64,000 bases of DNA from Saprospiraceae bacterium (GCA_016715985.1 JADJXD010000001.1:4588001-4652000), one strand, 5' to 3'; positions 35,751 to 45,915 are shown, counted from the first letter of the stretch. Translations and numbers: made by a program. Notes: generated by a model from the letters alone, not told the origin.

Positions 35751-38180
35751 ATGCGTATATTGCTTTTCGGTATAATATTCTTAATAAATGTGTTTTTAGT
35801 ACTGTTTCTGAATGGAAATATTACGCTTACATCCAACCCGTTACCGCCCTTAGGTAAATTTTTAAATCCATTCGGAGGTGCATGGACTGTGAATGCTTCA
35901 GGAGAGAGTGGTGATTTTGAGATTGTTTCAGAATTTTTGAAAGAGCCTGTTATGGTTAAATATGATGATAGACGGGTTCCTCATATTTTTGCTCAGAATC
36001 TGGAAGATGCTCTTTTCGCACAAGGATATGTAGAAGCGCAAAACAGATTATTTCAGATGGAATTTGCTTCACTGGCGGCAGCCGGCGAATTGTCTTCGGT
36101 TCTTGGTGATAAGACTTTGGAAATTGACAGAGAAAAACGAAGGCGAGGTATGCGTTTTGCCGCCGAAAATGCAGTCAAAGGTTGGGAGCAATTTCCGGAA
36201 CAGTTAAAAATATTGAATAGTTATTCTGCCGGTGTAAATTATTTTATTGACCACTTAGATAAAAAGGAAATACCTTTTGAATTTAAATTACTTGATTTTG
36301 AGCCATCCGAATGGACACTTATAAAATCTGCTTTAATATTCAAACAAATGTCTCTTACCCTGGCGGGAAGAAATGATGACATTAAAAATACGAACCTAAT
36401 CAATACACTTGGCCAGGAAGATTTTCATTTTCTTTATCCTGAAACGGAAGATATTGAAAATCCAATTATTCCGGAATCATCAAAAATGGAGATTGATTCA
36501 TTAAACGGACAAAAACAGGATAGCTCTGCTTTTTTAAAAGAAACAATAAATAAAGTATATTACGAATCAAGAAATCCGGGCATTGGTAGTAACAGTTGGG
36601 CTTTGTCAGGCATAAAAACAGCATCCGGCAAACCCATTTTTTGCAATGATCCGCATCTGGGCCTCGGCTTACCATCCATCTGGTTTGAACTGCATATTCA
36701 TACACCTCAATTTAATAGTTATGGCGTCTCTTTTCCGGGAATGCCGGGTATCATGATCGGATTTAATGAAAATATTGCATGGGGAGAGACCAATGTAGGA
36801 CAGGATGTGGAAGATCTGTTTTTAATTAAATGGGTAGATAAACAAAGGTCTAAATATTTTCTGGACGGGTCAGAAGTACCTGTTGATTATAGAATAGAAA
36901 AGCACAAAATCAAAGGAGCTGGCGACATTATTGACACACTCAGATATACTTATTGGGGACCAGTTTATCATGAATCCAATGATGGTCAGCATGATCTGGC
37001 AATGAGATGGTTGGTGCATGATATTCCTGATAAACCTGAATTTATGGTTTTTGTGGACGCCATGAGTTGCAATAATTATGAAAATTTTCTTGATAAAACA
37101 GCAAATTTTATTACACCGGCTCAGAATTTCGGATTTGCATCCAAAGAAGGAGATATTGCAGTGAGAGTCAATGGAAAATTTCCGGCTAAGTATGATCAGG
37201 ATGGTCGTTTTGTTGAGTATGGAGATAATACTTCTTTTAATTGGCAGACATTTTACCCAAGACAACAAAATCCGCAGATGTTGAATCCGGAGCGAGGTTT
37301 TATTGCAACTGCCAATCAAAGAAGTGCGGACAAAACTTTTCCTTATTATTATACCGGAAAATTTGAGCATTTCAGAAATAAAACAATCAACGGAAAGCTG
37401 GATACAATGCTGGATGTGACTATCGACGATATGAAGAAAATGCAATTTAACACCTACTCTTCCAAAGCAGCTGATGCCGTTCCTTTGATATTAAATTTAT
37501 TAGACACAATGAATTTAAGCAGCACTCAACGAGCAAATTTTGAAATGATGAAATCCTGGGATTTTCAATATTTAGCTCAATCTGAAGCACCTGTTTTTTT
37601 TGAAATGTTATTCACAGCACTGGAGGAAAAAACATGGGATGAAATAATAGCAATTAAGAATGAAAAAGATGTCCTTCTTCCGAAACCGTGGAGATTAATA
37701 GCCCTGTTAAAGACGGATACCGGCAATAAATTTTTTGATCACAAAGCCACCCCTGAAAAAGAAACAGCTCCCGACATAGTTAATATTGCTTTTGAATCCG
37801 CATCTTCCAGGTTCAATGATTTAAAGTCTCAGGGTAGCAGCACAACATGGGGGGAATATCGGCCTTTAGACATATTTCATTTAATGCGCTTACCGGCTTT
37901 ATCCGTCATGAATCTTCCTGCTGACGGTTGTCCGGATGCTATTAATGCGGTGGGCCTTTCATTTGGGCCAAGTTGGCGTATGATTGTAAATATGGAAGAT
38001 AGAATCAGTGCTTACGGAATCTATCCGGGTGGGCAGTCCGGAAATCCTACCAGTAAATATTACAGCAATATGATTCAGGACTGGATGAAAGGTCAGTATT
38101 ATCCTCTTAGGTTTGTACGTTCTCAGGACGATATTAATGATTTCGCTACTCAATCTATCACATTCAAAACGAAAAAATGA
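35751..38180 (+). CDS. Penicillin acylase family protein (Ntn hydrolase)
   Basis: 809 aa, family length. N-terminal hydrophobic segment (signal or anchor), then the alpha-chain part, a spacer and the self-cleavage site G-I-G-S280-N-S-W-A, where Ser280 would become the N-terminal nucleophile of the beta chain. The following H-L-G-L and N-I-A-W-G-E-T-N-V-G-Q-D segments are also family-typical. Members deacylate beta-lactams, N-acyl homoserine lactones or other amides in the periplasm; the natural substrate here is unknown. The stop overlaps the next start by 4 bp (ATGA). Confidence 0.9.
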   Translation: MRILLFGIIFLINVFLVLFLNGNITLTSNPLPPLGKFLNPFGGAWTVNASGESGDFEIVSEFLKEPVMVKYDDRRVPHIFAQNLEDALFAQGYVEAQNRLFQMEFASLAAAGELSSVLGDKTLEIDREKRRRGMRFAAENAVKGWEQFPEQLKILNSYSAGVNYFIDHLDKKEIPFEFKLLDFEPSEWTLIKSALIFKQMSLTLAGRNDDIKNTNLINTLGQEDFHFLYPETEDIENPIIPESSKMEIDSLNGQKQDSSAFLKETINKVYYESRNPGIGSNSWALSGIKTASGKPIFCNDPHLGLGLPSIWFELHIHTPQFNSYGVSFPGMPGIMIGFNENIAWGETNVGQDVEDLFLIKWVDKQRSKYFLDGSEVPVDYRIEKHKIKGAGDIIDTLRYTYWGPVYHESNDGQHDLAMRWLVHDIPDKPEFMVFVDAMSCNNYENFLDKTANFITPAQNFGFASKEGDIAVRVNGKFPAKYDQDGRFVEYGDNTSFNWQTFYPRQQNPQMLNPERGFIATANQRSADKTFPYYYTGKFEHFRNKTINGKLDTMLDVTIDDMKKMQFNTYSSKAADAVPLILNLLDTMNLSSTQRANFEMMKSWDFQYLAQSEAPVFFEMLFTALEEKTWDEIIAIKNEKDVLLPKPWRLIALLKTDTGNKFFDHKATPEKETAPDIVNIAFESASSRFNDLKSQGSSTTWGEYRPLDIFHLMRLPALSVMNLPADGCPDAINAVGLSFGPSWRMIVNMEDRISAYGIYPGGQSGNPTSKYYSNMIQDWMKGQYYPLRFVRSQDDINDFATQSITFKTKK

Positions 38181-38530
38181 AAATCGCAAAATTAGCATTT
38201 GTCATAGTCGCTGCATCCGCAATTTTCCAAATGTTTTTGCCCTGGTGGATTATTGCACCTATAGCTTTTGGGGCATGTTATTTCTCAGATACAGGCAAGT
38301 TTATGGCATTTGGCACATCCTTTCTGGCAGTTTTTATCTTGTGGTTTTTTGCTGCCAGATTTGCAGAGCGTTCATTTGATGTTTCTATGGCTGAGACCAT
38401 CGGAAATATCATGGGTGGAATTTCTGCGCAGCTTATATTTTTTCTTACTGCACTTATTGGAGGATTAACTGCGGGAATAAGTGCTTTATCAGGCCGATTG
38501 TTTTATGAATTATTAAATAATAAAAGTTGA
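38177..38530 (+). CDS. Small membrane protein coupled to the acylase gene
   Basis: 117 aa, very hydrophobic, with three to four membrane segments (about 5-20, 22-38, 45-65 and 76-105). No domain recognised. It overlaps the acylase stop (ATGA) and ends 3 bp before the coaE start codon, so the three genes are probably one operon. Function unknown. Confidence 0.7.
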   Translation: MKIAKLAFVIVAASAIFQMFLPWWIIAPIAFGACYFSDTGKFMAFGTSFLAVFILWFFAARFAERSFDVSMAETIGNIMGGISAQLIFFLTALIGGLTAGISALSGRLFYELLNNKS

Positions 38531-38533
38531 ATC

Positions 38534-39133
38534 ATGTTAAAAGTAGGCATAACAGGTGGAATCGGAAGCGGGAAAACCATTGTATGTCAAATATTTGAAT
38601 CAATAGGAATTCCTGTATTTTATGCAGATACAGAAGCTAAAAAAATACTATCTTCAGACCCGGCTGTAAAAAAAAAGGTAAAATTATTGTTGGGTCCAAA
38701 AAGTTATCATACGAATGGTAAACCGGACAGAAAATTCATTGCGGGTATTGTTTTTTCGGATGCAGAAAAATTAAAAAAACTGAATGAAATTATTCATCCG
38801 GCAGTTGGTTTGCAATCTTCAAGATGGTTTGAACAATTGAAGGATAAAGTGAATTATGCTATCAAAGAAGCAGCGCTGTTGGTAGAAAGCGGCAGTTATC
38901 GGGAGCTGGATATATTGATTGTTGTATCGAGTCCGGTGGAAACGAGAATAGGGAGAGTGATGGAAAGAGATAATATCACCAAAGAAGAAGTTGAAAAAAG
39001 AATCGCCAGTCAAATGCCTGAATCACAAAAAAATGAATATGCAGATTTTATTATCCTGAATGATGAAAGCAAGTCACTGGTTTATCAGGTGTGGGCAATT
39101 CATCAGCAATTTCTAAAACGCACGAAAAACTAA
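38534..39133 (+). CDS. coaE: Dephospho-CoA kinase
   Basis: 199 aa, normal length. P-loop G-G-I-G-S-G-K-T at residues 8-15, early D-T-E-A-K pattern, I-H-P motif (L-N-E-I-I-H-P-A-V), E-A-A-L-L-V-E-S-G, and the lid region R-I-A-S-Q-M-P-E-S-Q-K. It catalyses the last step of CoA synthesis, adding the 3'-phosphate to dephospho-CoA. It follows the acylase and membrane-protein genes closely and ends convergently with the ABC ATPase gene. Confidence 0.93.
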   Translation: MLKVGITGGIGSGKTIVCQIFESIGIPVFYADTEAKKILSSDPAVKKKVKLLLGPKSYHTNGKPDRKFIAGIVFSDAEKLKKLNEIIHPAVGLQSSRWFEQLKDKVNYAIKEAALLVESGSYRELDILIVVSSPVETRIGRVMERDNITKEEVEKRIASQMPESQKNEYADFIILNDESKSLVYQVWAIHQQFLKRTKN

Positions 39134-39159
39134 TATTTTTGAATTTAATGTGTCATAAA

Positions 39160-39894
39160 TTAATGAAGATTGTATTTATGGTCCGGATTATCAACTAAAA
39201 TGATGTTTTCATTTTTGTAATCACTTTCTATTTTTCCATCTCTGAGCCTGATGATTCTGTGTGCATGATCAGCTATATCAGGTTCGTGTGTTACGACGAT
39301 TACAGTATTTCCTGCATTGTGGATCGCTTCAAAGATTGACATAATTTCAATAGACGTTTTGGTATCCAGATTTCCGGTGGGTTCATCTGCCAGAATAATA
39401 GCAGGGTCGTTGACCAATGCTCTTGCTATGGCTACTCTTTGTCGTTGTCCACCGGACAATTCATTAGGTTTATGCGTCATTCTGTCTGCCAATCCGACTT
39501 TTTCCATTACAGCTTCTGCTTTCTCAGTTCTTTCTTTTTTATTCAGCCCGGCGTAAACTAAAGGAAGAGCTACGTTTTCAAGCGAACTTAACCGAGGTAA
39601 CAAATTAAAGGTCTGAAATACAAATCCTATCTGTTTATTTCTGACTTCTGCAAGCTCTCCGTCCGACATAGAACTTACATCTATGTCATTTAAAATATAG
39701 GATCCTTCAGTCGGACTGTCCAGACATCCCAAAATATTCATGAGTGTAGATTTTCCGGATCCGGATGGTCCCATCAATGCTACATATTCATTTTTATGGA
39801 TACTAAAACTAACTGATTTAAGCGCATTTATAATTTCCTGACCCATTATGTAGGTTTTGCTGAGATCTGTTGTCGATATAATCTTATGCATCAT
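39160..39894 (-). CDS. ABC transporter ATP-binding protein (MacB/LolD type)
   Basis: 244 aa. Walker A G-P-S-G-S-G-K-S-T at 42-50, Q-loop (F-V-F-Q-T-F-N-L-L-P), signature L-S-G-G-Q at 146-150, Walker B with D170-E171-P-T-G-N-L-D. The T-x-N-L-L-P Q-loop and L-D-x-x-T ending place it with MacB/LolD/FtsE-like exporters. No permease gene is adjacent; gatC lies 2 bp upstream in the same direction, so the pair is co-transcribed although the functions are unrelated. Confidence 0.93.
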   Translation of the reverse strand: MMHKIISTTDLSKTYIMGQEIINALKSVSFSIHKNEYVALMGPSGSGKSTLMNILGCLDSPTEGSYILNDIDVSSMSDGELAEVRNKQIGFVFQTFNLLPRLSSLENVALPLVYAGLNKKERTEKAEAVMEKVGLADRMTHKPNELSGGQRQRVAIARALVNDPAIILADEPTGNLDTKTSIEIMSIFEAIHNAGNTVIVVTHEPDIADHAHRIIRLRDGKIESDYKNENIILVDNPDHKYNLH

Positions 39895-39896
39895 AT

Positions 39897-40184
39897 TTAA
39901 TCTATTACTTTTGGTACACCAAAAAAATTGTCTATTCTTAAAGGAGCATTTTTTAAGGCACCTTCTGTACCTAGCTCCTGTTGGGGTTCGTCATTTCTCA
40001 TTATATTGTAGCTGTCTGTCATATGGGTTAAGGGTAAAACTCCTTCTGTATTTACCTCAGCAATTTTACCAAACATATCCAGCATTTTACTTAACTCAGA
40101 TTTAAGATTTTCCCGCTCTGTCTGTTCTAATTCTAATTTTGAAAGCGATTCAAGATTTTTTATCAATTGGTCGTCAATTTGCAT
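39897..40184 (-). CDS. gatC: Asp/Glu-tRNA amidotransferase subunit C
   Basis: 95 aa. GatC pattern: L-I-K-N-L-E-S-L-S-K-L-E-L near the start, E-L-S-K-M-L-D-M-F-G-K-I-A-E-V-N-T-E-G-V-L-P-L-T-H, and R-N-D-E-P-Q-Q at the C-terminal segment. GatC holds GatA and GatB together in the transamidation of Glu-tRNA(Gln) or Asp-tRNA(Asn). gatA and gatB are not in this window. The gene begins the short operon with the ABC ATPase. Confidence 0.92.
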   Translation of the reverse strand: MQIDDQLIKNLESLSKLELEQTERENLKSELSKMLDMFGKIAEVNTEGVLPLTHMTDSYNIMRNDEPQQELGTEGALKNAPLRIDNFFGVPKVID

Positions 40185-40408
40185 GAAAATATTTTATTTA
40201 TTCTGAAATGATCTGTAACAACTTAATGTTTACAACAAAATTATAGTTTAGCGGATGAAGTGCCACTATTTAATAGACAGTCCATATTATAATTTCGTCA
40301 AAAATATAAAATTATTGTCAGATTAACTCAAATTTGTATCTTTATCACTTCTATCAGAATAAACTGGATTTTATAAAGACATATAACTAACGAGAACGAA
40401 ATATTAGA

Positions 40409-41035
40409 ATGCCTGAAATTAAACATATAGCAATAGCCGGAAATATCGGAGCCGGTAAGACTACGCTCACAGAATTATTATCTAAACATTATGGATGGGA
40501 AGTACAGTATGAGGATACATCTACCAATCCTTATCTGGGTGATTTCTACAATGATATGCACCGGTGGTCTTTTAACCTTCAGATTTATTTTCTGAACAGC
40601 AGGTACAGACAAATTCTGGATATTCGTAAAGGTGGTAAAACGGTCATTCAGGATCGGACCATATTTGAAGATGCACATATTTTTGCACCCAATCTATATG
40701 AAATGGGCCTGATGGCGGAGCGTGATTTTAAGAATTATTATGAGTTATTCAGATTGATGTCATCTCAGGTCCAGCCACCGGATTTATTAATATATCTTCG
40801 ATCCAGCATCCCGAAACTTGTAGAACACATCCATACCAGAGGGCGTGATTATGAAGGAAATATGAGTCTGGATTATTTGAAGGGTTTGAATGAAAGATAT
40901 GAAAACTGGATAACCAACTATAAGGAAGGCAACCTTTTGATTGTCAATAATGATAAATTGGATTTTAAGAATAATCCGGAAGATCTGGGACATATCATAG
41001 AATTGGTAGATAGCGAAATACACGGTTTATTTTAA
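40409..41035 (+). CDS. Deoxynucleoside kinase
   Basis: 208 aa. P-loop G-N-I-G-A-G-K-T at 11-18, substrate helix (F-N-L-Q-I-Y-F-L-N-S-R-Y), and the D-R-T-I-F-E-D motif followed by the lid (H-T-R-G-R-D-Y-E). This is the dNK/deoxyadenosine-deoxyguanosine kinase fold that phosphorylates deoxynucleosides in salvage. Which base it prefers cannot be told from sequence. Single gene, divergent from gatC. Confidence 0.92.
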   Translation: MPEIKHIAIAGNIGAGKTTLTELLSKHYGWEVQYEDTSTNPYLGDFYNDMHRWSFNLQIYFLNSRYRQILDIRKGGKTVIQDRTIFEDAHIFAPNLYEMGLMAERDFKNYYELFRLMSSQVQPPDLLIYLRSSIPKLVEHIHTRGRDYEGNMSLDYLKGLNERYENWITNYKEGNLLIVNNDKLDFKNNPEDLGHIIELVDSEIHGLF

Positions 41036-41127
41036 TTTTAAGTTTTTTGGGTCACTCTCCGCTTTTCGACAACCATTCAAAAGTCCTGTTTGTTATCGTG
41101 ATTATTATTTCAATAAAAATTTTGTAA

Positions 41128-41778
41128 ATGTATGATCAGATAGCAAGTGAACTGAAAGCCTGTCATGTGAAGTTGATTGCTGTTTCCAAAACAAAAAGTC
41201 CTGAACAAATCCTGGTTTTGTATGAAAAGGGTCAAAGGGCTTTTGGTGAAAATAAAGTACAGGAATTAGTTTCTAAATATGAAATACTTCCCAAAGATAT
41301 TGAGTGGCATCTGATAGGCCATCTTCAAAAAAATAAAGTTAAATACATAGCGCCTTTCGTAAAAATGATTCACTCAGTGGACAATGCAGAATTGTTACAG
41401 ATCATTGAGAAAGAAGCCATCAAAAATAACCGGACTATTGATATTTTGTTGCAGTTTTATATCGCAACAGAAGACACCAAATTTGGTTTAGACATCAAAG
41501 AAGCTATTGAATTATTAAAAATATTCAATTTTTCAAACCATGAAAATATCCGGATATGCGGGGTCATGGGAATGGCGAGTTTTACGGATGATACCAATAA
41601 TGTGCGGCAGGAATTCAAAAATCTTAAAAACATTTTTTCAGAATTGAAGTCAAGGTATTTTTCTGATAAAGCGTATTTTAAAGAAATATCTATGGGCATG
41701 TCCGGTGATTATCGGATTGCTATTGAGGAAGGAGCTACTACGGTACGTATTGGCAGTTTGATATTTGGCGGCAGATAA
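41128..41778 (+). CDS. YggS/PLPBP-family pyridoxal-phosphate-binding protein
   Basis: 216 aa. Single TIM-barrel of the YggS family: K-L-I-A-V-S-K21 (PLP lysine), F-G-E-N-K-V-Q-E, W-H-L-I-G-H-L-Q-K-N-K, and the phosphate-binding end S-M-G-M-S-G-D-Y with I-R-I/V-R-I-G-S. The role is PLP homeostasis, not an enzyme with a known substrate. The protein is slightly short at the N-terminus (about 10 residues less than E. coli YggS). Single gene. Confidence 0.92.
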   Translation: MYDQIASELKACHVKLIAVSKTKSPEQILVLYEKGQRAFGENKVQELVSKYEILPKDIEWHLIGHLQKNKVKYIAPFVKMIHSVDNAELLQIIEKEAIKNNRTIDILLQFYIATEDTKFGLDIKEAIELLKIFNFSNHENIRICGVMGMASFTDDTNNVRQEFKNLKNIFSELKSRYFSDKAYFKEISMGMSGDYRIAIEEGATTVRIGSLIFGGR

Positions 41779-41888
41779 ATTTAGATTTAAAAAAGTGTGT
41801 CTAAGCAACTAATAGTCATGGCAGCGACACATTGAATTCAATTCTTTGGTTATATTTACTCTTCAATTAAAATAATAAAAAATAATAC

Positions 41889-44264
41889 ATGTATAAAATA
41901 TTCATTTTCATTGCATTAATGTTTTTTGTTCAAAATATCAATGGACAAAAAGAATCTTTTAATTCCACTTTAATTTCAAGCGTAAAATTAGATGAAAATG
42001 CTAATGACATATGGGGCTACACGGATGAAAATGGAATAAAATATGCGATTATCGGGTCATTCCGGAATACATGGGTATATTCATTGGAAGATCCTGCCAA
42101 TCCGATTCTTAGATATAAAGCCCCTGGAGCTCAGTCAACCTGGCGAGATATTAAAAGTTTTAATAATCATCTTTACGTTACTACAGACAGAGGAACAGAT
42201 GGTCTGGTGATTATAGATATGACAAGTGCTCCTGAAAATATTTCACACATTTATTATACCCCTGAGTTGACAGTAGGAGTTACTACAAAACCTCTTGAAA
42301 GATGTCACAATTTGTATATCGACGAAAAAGGCTTTTGTTATCTGGCAGGGTGTAATATCAGCAAAGGAGGTGTTCTTATTTTTGATCTGAATCAGGATCC
42401 GAAAGCTCCACCATATATAGGAGCAGCAGATTTGGAGTATTCACACGATGCATATGCAAGAGGAGATACTTTATATACATCAGAAATTTATCTTGGGGCG
42501 TTTGGTGTATATGATATTTCTGACAGATCAGCTCCTGTTTTAATAGCAAGACAAACCACTTCACGAAACTTTACGCACAACACATGGCTTTCAGACGACG
42601 GCAAATATCTTTTCACGACTGATGAGCGGGCAAATGCATTTGTGGACGCTTACGATATCAGTGATCTGAATAATATTCAGTTTTTAGATAAATTTCGACC
42701 TTTAGAAAATGAAGGCCAAGGTTCTATTCCACATAATACGCACTATTTTAATGGTTATCTTGTAATCAGTTGGTACACCGAAGGACTCAGAATTGTAGAT
42801 GCACATAAGCCGGATAATCTGGTAGAAGTTGCTTATTTTGATACCTGGAATGACCCGTCAATCTGTCATGCCGGCTTCTATGGTTGTTGGGGAGCATTTC
42901 CTTTTACCGGCTCCAATATAGTTTACGCTTCTGATATCAATAACGGACTCTATATTGTAGAAGTAGATTATAAAAGAGCATCTTATTTGGAAGGTATTAT
43001 CACTAATGAACTAGGTCAGTCCGTGGTCAATGCAGAAGTTGAGATTTTAACGGAACAAGTTAATCGCAAATTTACAGATGCAGGAGGTGTTTACAAGACT
43101 GGGATTGCTGACGAAGGCAGTTTTAAAGTTAAAATTATTCATCCTGATTATCGCACAAAGGTTATTGATATAGTACTTAACAGAAGTGAAGTAACTGAAC
43201 TTGATGTTATTCTTGAAAGAAAAGTATCAGTAAAATTTTTAGCCACTGTTACTGATGAAAATGATGTTCCGATACCTGCGACTATCACTTTAACAAGTGA
43301 TACAGAAGTCACAACTTTATCTTTAGGTGATACCGGATCATTGAATACTAATGTGATGACTGGTGATTATTTATTAACAGTATCATCATGGGGTTTTCTC
43401 CCGGAATATGAGTTATATGAAATTTCATCTGATATATTTACAACGATTAAATTGAAGAAAGGCTATATAGATGAATTTAATACAGATCTCGGCTGGACAG
43501 TTATTTCAACAGGTGGAATGACAGGAGAATGGGAAAGAGCAATTCCGAGACAGACAGAATATTTTGACGCTATTGCAGCGCCGGGCAGTGATGATCAGGA
43601 TGATTATGGAGACTACGCTTTTGTTACTGAAAATGGTCAGCCGGGTGCCGCATGTGCTGATATTGATAACGGAGTTACCACGTTGATTTCACCCCCAATG
43701 AATCTTTTAGGTCTCAGAAATCCGGGACTGAATTATTCTGCTTGGTTTTTTTCAGCCGGCGGTGCGAATCTGCCGGACGATACGCTTACCATAAAGTTGA
43801 GTAACGGAGTCAGGGAAGTAGTTGTAGAAAAAATATTTGAGAATACGGATGGTTGGAAAAAAACGGTTGATCTTAAGATTCTGGATTTTCTGGAAATAAG
43901 CAACAATATGCAAATTGTCATAGAAGCATCTGATCTCCCCGGAACAGGGCATATTGTAGAAGCAGGTTTTGATAACTTTTTTATATCCGTGGACTCTATT
44001 CCGGTTTCCACATCTGACGAGTATGCAGGTAATCATGAACTTAAAGTTTATCCTAATCCATCCAGTTCCACGATCAGGATTGTTACAGAACAGGATGATA
44101 TAAATGCTGAAAATCGATTCAGGATTTCTGATTTACTCGGCAAGGTAGTTTTTGAGGGTGTATTCAGAGAATCAGATGCATTTGTAGATGTCAGCAAATG
44201 GGTAAAAGGCATTTATGTTGTTAAGTCTCAAAGTGGCAAAAGCACCAGGTTCATTGTGATTTAA
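41889..44264 (+). CDS. Choice-of-anchor B (LVIVD-repeat) T9SS surface protein
   Basis: 791 aa. Signal peptide ends near N-I-N-G-Q. Residues 30-360 carry propeller repeats of the LVIVD type (G-L-V-I-I-D-M, G-V-Y-D-I-S-D, G-L-R-I-V-D-A), as in choice-of-anchor B proteins. A carboxypeptidase-regulatory-like domain follows (E-G-I-I-T-N-E-L-G-Q-S-V-V-N-A-E-V), then a jelly-roll domain (W-T-V-I-S-T-G-G-M-T-G-E-W-E-R) and a Por sorting domain (V-Y-P-N-P, final F-I-V-I). It is exported by T9SS and probably attached to the surface. No catalytic motif. Confidence 0.88.
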   Translation: MYKIFIFIALMFFVQNINGQKESFNSTLISSVKLDENANDIWGYTDENGIKYAIIGSFRNTWVYSLEDPANPILRYKAPGAQSTWRDIKSFNNHLYVTTDRGTDGLVIIDMTSAPENISHIYYTPELTVGVTTKPLERCHNLYIDEKGFCYLAGCNISKGGVLIFDLNQDPKAPPYIGAADLEYSHDAYARGDTLYTSEIYLGAFGVYDISDRSAPVLIARQTTSRNFTHNTWLSDDGKYLFTTDERANAFVDAYDISDLNNIQFLDKFRPLENEGQGSIPHNTHYFNGYLVISWYTEGLRIVDAHKPDNLVEVAYFDTWNDPSICHAGFYGCWGAFPFTGSNIVYASDINNGLYIVEVDYKRASYLEGIITNELGQSVVNAEVEILTEQVNRKFTDAGGVYKTGIADEGSFKVKIIHPDYRTKVIDIVLNRSEVTELDVILERKVSVKFLATVTDENDVPIPATITLTSDTEVTTLSLGDTGSLNTNVMTGDYLLTVSSWGFLPEYELYEISSDIFTTIKLKKGYIDEFNTDLGWTVISTGGMTGEWERAIPRQTEYFDAIAAPGSDDQDDYGDYAFVTENGQPGAACADIDNGVTTLISPPMNLLGLRNPGLNYSAWFFSAGGANLPDDTLTIKLSNGVREVVVEKIFENTDGWKKTVDLKILDFLEISNNMQIVIEASDLPGTGHIVEAGFDNFFISVDSIPVSTSDEYAGNHELKVYPNPSSSTIRIVTEQDDINAENRFRISDLLGKVVFEGVFRESDAFVDVSKWVKGIYVVKSQSGKSTRFIVI

Positions 44265-44308
44265 GAAACAATAATTATCTTTTTGGATGGGATGGTTATA
44301 AAATCGGA

Positions 44309-45274
44309 CTACACGCCGGATAATTCATTTTTTACAATATACCCATTTAAAAAATCTTTTACCGGCATTTGCTTTTTGCCCTGCATTTTCAGTTCTTGCA
44401 ATTGTATAAATCCATCTGTACATGCAATTTTAATGTATGACTTCTGATTGGTTTCAATATAACCGGGGATTAATGGCTGAGTTGATATTTCAGGTTTACA
44501 ACCAATAATTTTTGTTTCTAACCCGTCTATAACTGTCCATGCTCCGGGATAAGGGCTCAGTCCGCGGATAAAATTATAAACTTCCCGAGTCGATTTGTTA
44601 AAATTAATAAGACAGGTTTCATGAAATATTTTGGGAGCTTTTGTGGCAAGTGCATCATCCTGTTTAGTAAAGTTTACTGATTCACTTTCAACTGCTTTTA
44701 CCGTTTTTAGTATTGTCTCACTACCCAACAACATCATCTTGTCATGAAGACTACCCGCTGTGTCATCCGGCAGGATGTCTATTTTGTCTTGAAATAAAAC
44801 GTCTCCGGTATCTATTTCCTGACGCAATCTGAAGCTGGTTACACCTGTTTCAGTTTCACCATTGATGATGGCCCAGTTTATCGGGGCAGCACCTCTGTAT
44901 TTTGGCAATAAGCTTCCGTGCAGGTTGTATGTACCTTTTGGTGGCATATTCCACACCACTTCCGGCAACATTCTGAATGCCACGACAATTTGCAGATCGG
45001 CATCATAGCTTTTTAAAGTTGCAAGAAATTCAGGTGATTTTAGTTTTTCGGGTTGTAAAACGGGTATTTCTTTACTTTGTGCATATATTTTTACTGCAGA
45101 TTGAATCAATTGTTTTCCGCCTCTGCCTCCAAAGCTATCCATGCTAGTCACCACTGCAACTACATTATAACCATGTCTTACAAGGATATCGAGAGATGGA
45201 ACAGCAAATTCAGGCGTGCCCATAAAGACTATTCTGAGATTATTTTTGATTGATGTTTTTTCGTTGTTGTGCAT
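44309..45274 (-). CDS. fmt: Methionyl-tRNA formyltransferase
   Basis: 321 aa from the Met at 45274 (MHNNEKTSIKN). An upstream extension to 45349 is open but not conserved in character and overlaps a palindrome, so I prefer the shorter start. Core motifs: R-I-V-F-M-G-T-P-E-F-A-V-P-S-L, H-G-S-L-L-P-K-Y-R-G-A-A-P-I-N-W-A-I, and G-E-T-E-T-G-V-T-S. C-terminal domain around F-I-R-G-L-S-P-Y-P-G-A-W. It formylates initiator Met-tRNA using 10-formyl-THF. Single gene, convergent with the T9SS protein. Confidence 0.93.
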   Translation of the reverse strand: MHNNEKTSIKNNLRIVFMGTPEFAVPSLDILVRHGYNVVAVVTSMDSFGGRGGKQLIQSAVKIYAQSKEIPVLQPEKLKSPEFLATLKSYDADLQIVVAFRMLPEVVWNMPPKGTYNLHGSLLPKYRGAAPINWAIINGETETGVTSFRLRQEIDTGDVLFQDKIDILPDDTAGSLHDKMMLLGSETILKTVKAVESESVNFTKQDDALATKAPKIFHETCLINFNKSTREVYNFIRGLSPYPGAWTVIDGLETKIIGCKPEISTQPLIPGYIETNQKSYIKIACTDGFIQLQELKMQGKKQMPVKDFLNGYIVKNELSGV

Positions 45275-45332
45275 ATCACATAATTTAGGGCAAAGATTGT
45301 CATTTTTATTTAATGCGCAAACTGAAACGGGC

Positions 45333-45352
45333 CACTTGACTTCAGTCAAGTG
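45333..45352. promoter_or_regulatory. Perfect 20-bp palindrome upstream of fmt
   Basis: CACTTGAC - TTCA - GTCAAGTG, 8-bp stem with 4-nt loop, 58 bp before the chosen fmt start. No T-run follows, so an operator is as likely as a terminator. Confidence 0.4.
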
Positions 45353-45579
45353 AAGTTAAAAGTATTCACTAAAAAGAGCAAATTAGGTTGACTAAAAGTA
45401 AAATTAAACAATCGAATAAATTCGATTGGCCCGGCATATGACACATCGTTGCTTTATGTTCCTGCAAATTTTTAGTTTTGACTCTGACAATTTTTTGAAA
45501 TACTTTTTATTGCTTTTGAAAACTAAATTTAAATACAAATGTCTTTCAGCAGTACTTATTAAATGAATTATATTTTGAT

Positions 45580-45915
45580 ATGGAAATACCAGAAAAAAGT
45601 CAGAAGACAGGGGGAAATGAAAATGTTTTAATGGAAAAATCCGGATTATCACCTGCAGATACTGACAGAATAATAGAGATGGCGTGGGAAGACAGGACAC
45701 CTTTCGATGCAATTTTTGCTCAGTTTGGATTAAAAGAACATGAAGTCATCAAATTAATGCGAAACGAATTGCAACCTTCATCTTTCAAAAGATGGAGAGA
45801 ACGCGTTCAAGGCAGAGCAACTAAGCATCAGGCATTATCTCTGGCAGACGGTCGGTTTAAATGTGACAGACAACGTGCGATAACATCCAACAAAATTTCA
45901 AAGAAAAGATATTGA
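45580..45915 (+). CDS. TIGR03643 (DUF2805) family protein
   Basis: 111 aa. Family signature: D-T-D-R-I-I-E-M-A-W-E-D-R-T-P-F-D-A-I, F-G-L-K-E-H-E-V-I-K-L-M-R, S-S-F-K-R-W-R-E-R-V-Q-G-R-A-T-K-H. It is basic and probably binds nucleic acid, but the role is not established. Met at 45631 is an alternative start nearer the conserved part. One base separates it from the flavin reductase gene, so the two are co-transcribed. Confidence 0.87.
   Translation: MEIPEKSQKTGGNENVLMEKSGLSPADTDRIIEMAWEDRTPFDAIFAQFGLKEHEVIKLMRNELQPSSFKRWRERVQGRATKHQALSLADGRFKCDRQRAITSNKISKKRY

Noticed and set aside
45275..45349. N-terminal extension of fmt by 25 codons
   Set aside because: It includes half of the palindrome and Cys-rich residues not typical of Fmt; the Met at 45274 lies close to the conserved start R-I-V-F-M-G.
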